From positions 1 through 64,000 of the forward strand of contig JAXGMN010000011.1 in the NCBI GenBank assembly GCA_040768665.1: DNA of 64,000 bases, in the 5' to 3' direction. This DNA is from JABWBD01 sp040768665. Lineage in GTDB: Bacteria; Planctomycetota; Planctomycetia; Pirellulales; Thermoguttaceae. The number at the start of each line of letters is the position of its first letter. The first letter of the stretch is position 1. The notes under the pieces were generated by a model that saw only the letters and a list, made by a program, of their open reading frames with translations, was not told the DNA's origin and did not search any database. The position numbers and the translations under genes are program-made. Of this stretch, positions 59,442 to 64,000 are shown piece by piece.

Positions 59442-60690
59442 ATGGCTGGCAAGAAGCGCGCGGAAGTCACGGAAAGAAACATCACGGGCGTGAAGTACTT
59501 CGACAAGCTCGTGCCGCTCTTGGAGCGCTCCACGACGTCGGTTGCGAGCGGGATAAGGCAGGCAACCGCAAACTCCACTACGACCAGTATTGCCTCCTGA
59601 TGCTCCTGGCGATGTTCAACCCCATCGCCCGCTCCATGCGCACTGCAACAGGCTAGTGGATTTGCGCAGGTGCAAGAGAAGCTGGGATGCCAGCGGTTCT
59701 CGCTGGGGTCTCTCAGTGAGGCCACGGAGGTCTTCGACCCGGACAAACTTCAAGAGATCGACGGAGATGGGAAAGGATCTCCAGCCCGTGGCGCGCGATC
59801 CAAGGCTGAAGGACCTTCAGCATGTGGTGACGTTGGTAGACGGCACGCTGTTGAAGGGGCTGCCGGTTCTCATGGAGGCGGCTCTGGAGGATCCGCGCGC
59901 CGCCAAGACCGGCGGCAAATGCCGCTGGCACACGCAGTTCGATCTGGAGCGGTGGGCGCCGGTGCGGATTGATGTCACCGAGGGGGTCGGCACCGGCGAG
60001 TCGGATGAGCGGGCGGTGCTGGCCAGGGCCCTGGAAAAGGGCCGTTGCTACGTGGACGACCGCGGCTACGCGAAATTCACGTTGTTCAACGAGATTGTCA
60101 AGGCCAACAGCAGCTACGTTTGCCGCCTGCGGGACAACAGTTCCTATAAGGTGATCGAGGAGCGAACGCTGACCCCGGAGGACATCGAGGCGGGCATCGT
60201 GTTGGATGCTGTCGTAGAACTGGGCGCCACCTCGAAGGCCGAAGCCCGCCCGGACCACGAGATCCGTCTGGTCGCGGTAAGAACCACCCCGCACCCCAAG
60301 CGGGGCAAGACCGGCGGCGGATCGGCTGGGCCGGCAAGTTCCGATCGGCTGTTGATCGCCACCAATCTGCTCGATCTGCCGGCTTGGATCATCGCGCTTT
60401 TGTACCGATTTCGCTGGAGTATTGAGATTTTCTTTGGTTCTTTGAAGCACGTCTTGGGCTGCAAGCATCTGTTCAGTCACGACGAGGCGGGCATCCAGAT
60501 CCAGGCGTACTGTGCGATCATTGCCTGCATGCTCATCAGCTTGTGGACCGGCCGCAAGCCCACGCAACGCACCTACGAGATGATCTGCTACTACTTTCTC
60601 GGCTTGGCTGAGGAGGACGAACTGCTGGCGCATCTGGCCCAGCTCAGCGCCACGACAACTCGAAAAAAGCGGAGGGACTGCGCACGGTGA
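59442..60690 (+). pseudogene. IS4-family-like transposase, frameshifted
   Basis: From ATG 59442 the reading is MAGKKRAEVTERNITGVKYF, then DKLVPLLER. It shifts near 59530 to LHYDQYCLLMLLAMFNPIAR, again near 59650 to QEKLGCQRFSLGSLSEATEV, and again near 59755. The long last frame contains LVDGTLLKGLPVLMEAALED (first catalytic Asp), YVDDRGYAKFTLFNEI (second), and YRFRWSIEIFFGSLKHVLGC, the Y-R-E signature (YxxRWxIE) with the catalytic glutamate, of IS4-type DDE transposases. The last 300 codons are intact but the N-terminus is broken at least three times, so the enzyme is not made as one chain. Confidence 0.85.
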
Positions 60691-60894
60691 TTCCCCGCCT
60701 CCGCCGTGACGTTGTCTGATACTGCGCGCCGACCGAACCTCGCGTCTGCGCTTGCCGCGCTCCGCCTCTTTCCCCCATGGATCGCACACAGCCGGCGGTC
60801 TCTTCGGACGCTCCACCGCGCTGCTTGCCCGCACTCGCGTCCTCAGCAATAATCGAGCCGAACAGGATTGGACGTATCCCCTTTTGCCTTTTCC

Positions 60895-60996
60895 TTCATC
60901 AGCCACACCTTCCGCGACATGTACGCGGAGCGAGACCGTCTGGTCACCGTCGTCTTGCCGGAGATGGGGCGTGCCTGCCAAGGACGCCAACGATGA
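60895..60996 (+). pseudogene. Fragment of a DUF4062-like N-terminal domain (copy 1)
   Basis: Thirty-three codons ending in TGA read FISHTFRDMYAERDRLVTVV, then LPEMGRACQGRQR. The pattern VFISSTFRDMxxERDxL is the hallmark of the domain at the N-terminus of many STAND/NACHT and WD40 proteins. There is no start codon in good context and nothing of the NTPase part follows. It stands about 190 bases before the TIR gene. Confidence 0.65.
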
Positions 60997-61188
60997 AAGA
61001 ACCAACTCCGGGGAATACTGCCGGCAATGGATCGACCGCGTGAGCCATTCTTCCTTTGCATCCTAGCTTACGCTGCCGCTGGGGCATTTCTCTTGTCACA
61101 GCAGACAGGACAAGGGAAGATATGGAAGTCTTTGGAAAGCTTGGAACCCCTCAATGGATGTATGGACGCTCGACTGACGGGTGAAACT

Positions 61189-62265
61189 ATGAGCAAGCCG
61201 CGTGCATTCATCAGCTACTCGCATGAAAACGGAGACGCCTTCGAAGCGATTCGCGTTGCGCTTGAGTCCAGAGGGCTGATCCCGTGGTCGGACTGTGATC
61301 TGACTCCCCATTTGGCAGGGTTCACCGAGCAAATCAAGTCGTATATCGCGCATTCCCACGTCTTCCTTCCCATCCTGACGCCCGAATCCCATGCGCGCGG
61401 GTGGGTTCACCAGGAGATCGGGTTCGCAGTCGCAATGAAGGTTCCTGTCGTGCCCATTTGCATTGGCAGTCTACCAGACGGCATGATCCAGATGTCCCAG
61501 GCTGTGGTCTTGAACAGCTTGGCCGATGGTTTGGAGAAGAAACTGGGAAGAGTCCGTTTTGAGGACTTGGTGGCCGAGGCCGGTCTTCATTGGCAACCGC
61601 CCTCGGAAAGCGCGTTGGAAATCGAGGACAGGGCTTTACTGCTGGAACGCTACGCCGACGAGGCCCGCAGGTTCATCGGGCATCAATGCGTGCGGCAAGC
61701 CGGAGGGTTTAGCTCGTTCAGTCTCCCAGACGAGTCTTCTGGGCATGCGCACTGGATCGCACGCTGGGCGGATAAACCTCGCGGCGCGAACACGGCGACT
61801 CTGCTGCGCCGCGAGCGCCGTGCATTGGAGGCTCATGCAAAAGTCGGCGGATGCAAGCTGGTGGTGAGTCTCGGAACAGATATTGACCAGTATTACGGGT
61901 TGGGAGCCAAGCACGCGCGCTTCAGCATATTCTTGGACTTCTTGGAACGGCTTCAACTCGCTCCGGGGTTGGTTCAAGTTGTCCTGTTGGAGAAGTATCC
62001 GCCTCACTCCCTGCTTACCGTCGGCGATTGGTTCGTCGCCGAATCGCGAGCCGGACGCTTCGGGCGCGGTTTTCAACAAACGCTCTTCACCGCTCACGCG
62101 CCCAGCGTGACCCGACAGGTTGAGGAATTCGACCACGATATGCGAGGTTGGCTCGACGCACAAGGAACGTCCGCGGAAGACTCTCGCGAGTGGGCCATCC
62201 AGCGGCTTCGTGTGGAGGTTTCGAGACTGGAACCGCATCCGTCCTGGCCTCGCAAGCGAACATAG
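61189..62265 (+). CDS. TIR-domain protein, possible immune effector
   Basis: The ATG at 61189 begins the conserved domain directly; in-frame ATGs upstream (61027, 61162) add unrelated residues. The 358-residue protein has an N-terminal TIR domain of about 135 residues: KPRAFISYSHENGDAFEAIR, GLIPWSDCDLTPHLAGFTEQ, SHVFLPILTPESHARGWVHQ and EIGFAVAMKVPVVPICIG. The glutamate in HQEIGFA matches the NADase catalytic position of bacterial TIRs. Residues 150-358 form an unrecognised domain (RFIGHQCVRQAGGFSSFSLP, CKLVVSLGTDIDQYYGLGAK). Bacterial TIR proteins deplete NAD or make signal nucleotides in anti-phage defence. It lies between two DUF4062-like fragments, suggesting a lost STAND partner. No signal peptide. 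Confidence 0.75.
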   Translation: MSKPRAFISYSHENGDAFEAIRVALESRGLIPWSDCDLTPHLAGFTEQIKSYIAHSHVFLPILTPESHARGWVHQEIGFAVAMKVPVVPICIGSLPDGMIQMSQAVVLNSLADGLEKKLGRVRFEDLVAEAGLHWQPPSESALEIEDRALLLERYADEARRFIGHQCVRQAGGFSSFSLPDESSGHAHWIARWADKPRGANTATLLRRERRALEAHAKVGGCKLVVSLGTDIDQYYGLGAKHARFSIFLDFLERLQLAPGLVQVVLLEKYPPHSLLTVGDWFVAESRAGRFGRGFQQTLFTAHAPSVTRQVEEFDHDMRGWLDAQGTSAEDSREWAIQRLRVEVSRLEPHPSWPRKRT

Positions 62266-62327
62266 CCTGTGACACGTGACTTGCGAGCCGGGTTGATGAT
62301 TTGTCAAGAGACGAACAGGAGTGAGTA

Positions 62328-62507
62328 ATGTCAGCGACTCTGCAAGCCGTTCGCGTCTTCATTTCTTGGACGTTCCGGGATATGCATGCGGAGCGGGACC
62401 ATCTAGCCCGGCGGCCTAAAGGTGTCAGGAACCTTTGTCACTGCTTGGTTATCGCCAAAGGAAGAATTGACCTATTTTCGCGGCAGATTCCCATAAAAGG
62501 TTCCTGA
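62328..62507 (+). pseudogene. Truncated DUF4062-like gene start (copy 2)
   Basis: AGGAG precedes the ATG. MSATLQAVRVFISWTFRDMH, then AERDHLARR matches the N-terminal pattern of the domain, as in the fragment at 60895-60996. At 62420 the sequence enters a hairpin repeat, and the frame ends at a stop inside it after about 59 codons. The rest of the protein (expected to be a STAND NTPase or similar) is gone. The good ribosome binding site shows that the lost gene was the next gene after the TIR gene, 62 bases downstream. Confidence 0.75.
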
Positions 62508-62512
62508 CACCT
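62420..62512. repeat. Hairpin repeat element, type C
   Basis: The outer arms AGGTGTCAGGAACCTTT and its near complement AAAGGTTCCTGACACCT enclose a variable centre (TTGGTTATCGCCAAAGG). It has the architecture of the other hairpins but a different core. Its left end marks the truncation point of the DUF4062-like gene. Confidence 0.85.
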
Positions 62513-62813
62513 CGTATACTCCTAATCCCGGCCTGACCCCTAATCTTACCATTTGGGTCGCACCAGCGCGTGCGCAAGTCCGCACCGGCCGAAAGCTGGG
62601 TGTCTAAAAAGAAAGTGCCGAGAACCTCATCCGACGAGCCGCAAAGAGGATTGGCAGAATGATAGGGGCAGCCTGGGCGAGAGACCGCCTTCTGCAACGA
62701 CTCTCGATGAAAGGCAAAGGCCACCGCACCGCTCACCGATCTGCGCGTCGTGTGTCGTTTCGGTTGTTCATCCATGCCTTCTCCTCCTTCCCGCTAATCC
62801 CTAATCCCGGCCT
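62513..62813. other. Segment between two 19-base direct repeats, no gene
   Basis: CTAATCCCGGCCTGACCCC occurs at 62522-62540 and again at 62801-62819. The 260 bases between them contain no convincing reading frame. The second copy leads straight into the transposase tail that follows. Confidence 0.6.
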
Positions 62814-63410
62814 GACCCCGAGCGCACCTGGGGCCACGAGGGGCCGTCGCCGGAAGAAGCCTGGCAGGCGCGCGGGCCGATTTCGCAAGACGAGCGGCGC
62901 CAATTTCAGGCATGCCTGGCGGCGGAACGAATCCGGGCGGCCGCGGACCTCGGGTTCGATCTGGCGGCGGAGCTGAACCATTACCAGCAAGCGGAGCTGG
63001 ACCGGCTGGCCACCTCGCGCGCGTTGGAGTCGCTGGGCTATCTGACGAAGACGCGCGTGTCGCGGCCGCCGAAGAAGCGGAAGCGACCGTCGCGAAAGAA
63101 GCTGGCCAAAGGCGATGCGTCTGGCGGAGAGCCGGCGGCGACGGCGGTCAATTCGTCGCCGGCAAACTCACCCCTGGCGCAAGCACCCGCACTCGGTAGC
63201 GACTTGTCGAACGAAACGCCGGGCGACTCGCTGGCAGAAAGCGCGCGAGGTGCTACAATGGAGATGGCCGCGGACACGATCGCCGCGGCAGGTGATCTTT
63301 CTCAAGCAGTTCCGCCCGCTCACGGTGAGCGGGCAATTCCTTCGTGGTTGAGGAGGCCGTTTACTCTACTATTTTCCATCGGCAAAGCGGCAAAGATTTC
63401 GCGTCGATGA
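62814..63410 (+). pseudogene. C-terminal fragment of a DDE transposase/integrase
   Basis: Without a start codon the frame reads ERTWGHEGPSPEEAWQARGP, then ISQDERRQFQACLAAERIRA. This is the usual tail after the last catalytic residue of planctomycete integrase-core transposases (the EEAWxxRxPI pattern). ESLGYLTKTRVSRPPKKRKR and a low-complexity Ala/Ser/Pro stretch follow to the stop at 63410. The DDE core is missing, cut off at the direct repeat CTAATCCCGGCCTGACCCC. Confidence 0.6.
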
Positions 63411-63521
63411 CAGGCAGCAGCCGAGCGCGCCGGCGCGAGGGGAAACGTGAAGCTTCAGGAAGCGCTCCTGCTAATACATAAAGCCAACTGCCTTTGATCG
63501 TACGAGAAGGTCGACCCTCAT

Positions 63522-64000
63522 GTGGCGGAAAGGGCTATCGCTTCATACTCGGAAAGCCGAGATACAAGGAACAAGTTCCTGCCGAGTAGTCCTTGGGCCA
63601 GCGCCATGGGCTCGCCTATTGAGATCGTGAATATGGAAAACGGTGATATGCCCCTTGTGGACTTTTGCCCACCGCCACTCCAGCCACGGCGTTGCGGCCT
63701 CAACCCTAACGTCGCTGCTTTTCGCAGCAGAGCCGCGTTATTGAAATGGGTACTTAATGGGCTATGTGCGGCGGTGGCTGCCTTTTCCGGGATCTTGATG
63801 TCTAATGACTCGCTCACGGTCGAAGCAGGTATCACCGCCATTGGCCTCTCCGTGATGATGCTTGCCGTCAGCGAGTTTCTGTGGCACCGCGCGGAATTCT
63901 GCAATCTTTGTGGGGCTGTTACGAAGTGGCCTTTGCGTGAATCGAGACGGGCTTGGTGTCCGGGATGCCAAAACCTGAACGATCCAAAGCAGATTCTGCC
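63522..64000 (+). CDS. Partial membrane protein with zinc-ribbon-like cysteines, running off the right edge
   Basis: The frame is open from about 63498 and continues past 64000, so the C-terminus is not seen. GTG at 63522 (GAGAAGG about 11 bases upstream) or ATG at 63606 could start it. About 160 codons include two hydrophobic stretches, KWVLNGLCAAVAAFSGILMS and AGITAIGLSVMMLAVSEFLW, which would form a membrane hairpin. CNLCGAVTKWPLRESRRAWC with PGCQ follows, two CxxC pairs fit for a zinc ribbon. No family is recognised. The antisense frame over the same bases looks like a shadow. Confidence 0.45.
   Translation, partial: MAERAIASYSESRDTRNKFLPSSPWASAMGSPIEIVNMENGDMPLVDFCPPPLQPRRCGLNPNVAAFRSRAALLKWVLNGLCAAVAAFSGILMSNDSLTVEAGITAIGLSVMMLAVSEFLWHRAEFCNLCGAVTKWPLRESRRAWCPGCQNLNDPKQIL

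Noticed and set aside
62449..62775. A 108-codon minus-strand frame
   Set aside because: It starts in low-information sequence, crosses the direct repeat and the hairpin element and has no family resemblance that I can support.
1..64000. rRNA or tRNA genes
   Set aside because: I looked for conserved rRNA segments and cloverleaf-like sequences with CCA-type ends and saw none that I could support by eye. A covariance search for tRNA would be decisive.

Overview
The window is GC-rich bacterial DNA. Its gene content looks like a member of the Planctomycetota, probably near the Pirellulales. The signs are many Sec-, Tat- and lipoprotein-exported hydrolases, a formylglycine sulfatase, neutral-ceramidase-like and C45-type amidases, Tat-exported Gfo/Idh and TIM-barrel sugar enzymes, a Uma2 nuclease, a GxxExxY relic, and a terminase-small-subunit-like HTH protein. 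This assignment rests on gene families only. I saw no rRNA, no tRNA and no CRISPR array.

Layout. 0-6 kb: a relic of a C45 gene, a secreted NlpC/P60-like protein, a CE7-type esterase, a metallo-beta-lactamase-fold hydrolase and a RAYT (REP-associated) transposase. 6-13.4 kb: a Uma2 nuclease, a HEAT/SEC-C protein, a compact flavodoxin/ferredoxin/hydroxypyruvate-isomerase-like cluster and an ABC-F ATPase. 13.7-28 kb: a polysaccharide and lipid degradation block with a ceramidase-like amidase, a LamG-sialidase, a lipoprotein cyclophilin, a sulfatase, a GH78 rhamnosidase broken by one base, and a 1,434-residue heparinase-like protein ending in an FG-GAP propeller. 28-30.5 kb: a graveyard of broken genes and repeats, including an antitoxin whose toxin is truncated. 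30.5-37.6 kb: a hydrolase/C45 pair, an ABC exporter and a secreted nitrilase-like protein. 37.9-45.1 kb: a deoxysugar (fucose-like) locus. It has a five-gene leftward operon (GME-like epimerase, GHMP-kinase-like protein, tandem nucleotidyltransferase, FucU/RbsD, FucP), a divergent AraC regulator, and next to them an alpha-L-fucosidase carrying two frameshifts. 45.2-52.7 kb: a HINT-domain protein, a C45 gene, and four whole or decayed ceramidase-like genes in tandem. 52.8-56.4 kb: a Gfo/Idh oxidoreductase, a sugar isomerase-like TIM barrel and an esterase. 56.8-64 kb: a mobile and defence-like islet with a dead IS630 (both ends and TA duplications visible), a terminase-like HTH gene with a clear promoter and a terminator in its leader, a dead IS4-type transposase, a TIR-domain gene bracketed by two fragments resembling one domain (DUF4062-like), a DDE-transposase tail, and a partial membrane protein at the right edge.

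How the parts work together. Exported glycosidases, esterases, a sulfatase and a lyase-like protein would break down sulfated, deoxysugar-rich and uronate-rich polysaccharides. FucP, FucU, the AraC regulator and the kinase/nucleotidyltransferase/epimerase set would then import and process a fucose-like sugar. The C45 and ceramidase-like enzymes suggest a parallel capacity to cleave N-acyl amides.

Across the whole window runs a family of roughly 90-120 bp imperfect hairpins. They share a GGGGACTGGCTCC / GGTGCCTGTCCCC-type core, but their outer stem arms differ between most loci while still pairing. They resemble REP/REPIN elements. One RAYT gene is present, and several copies sit exactly where genes are truncated.
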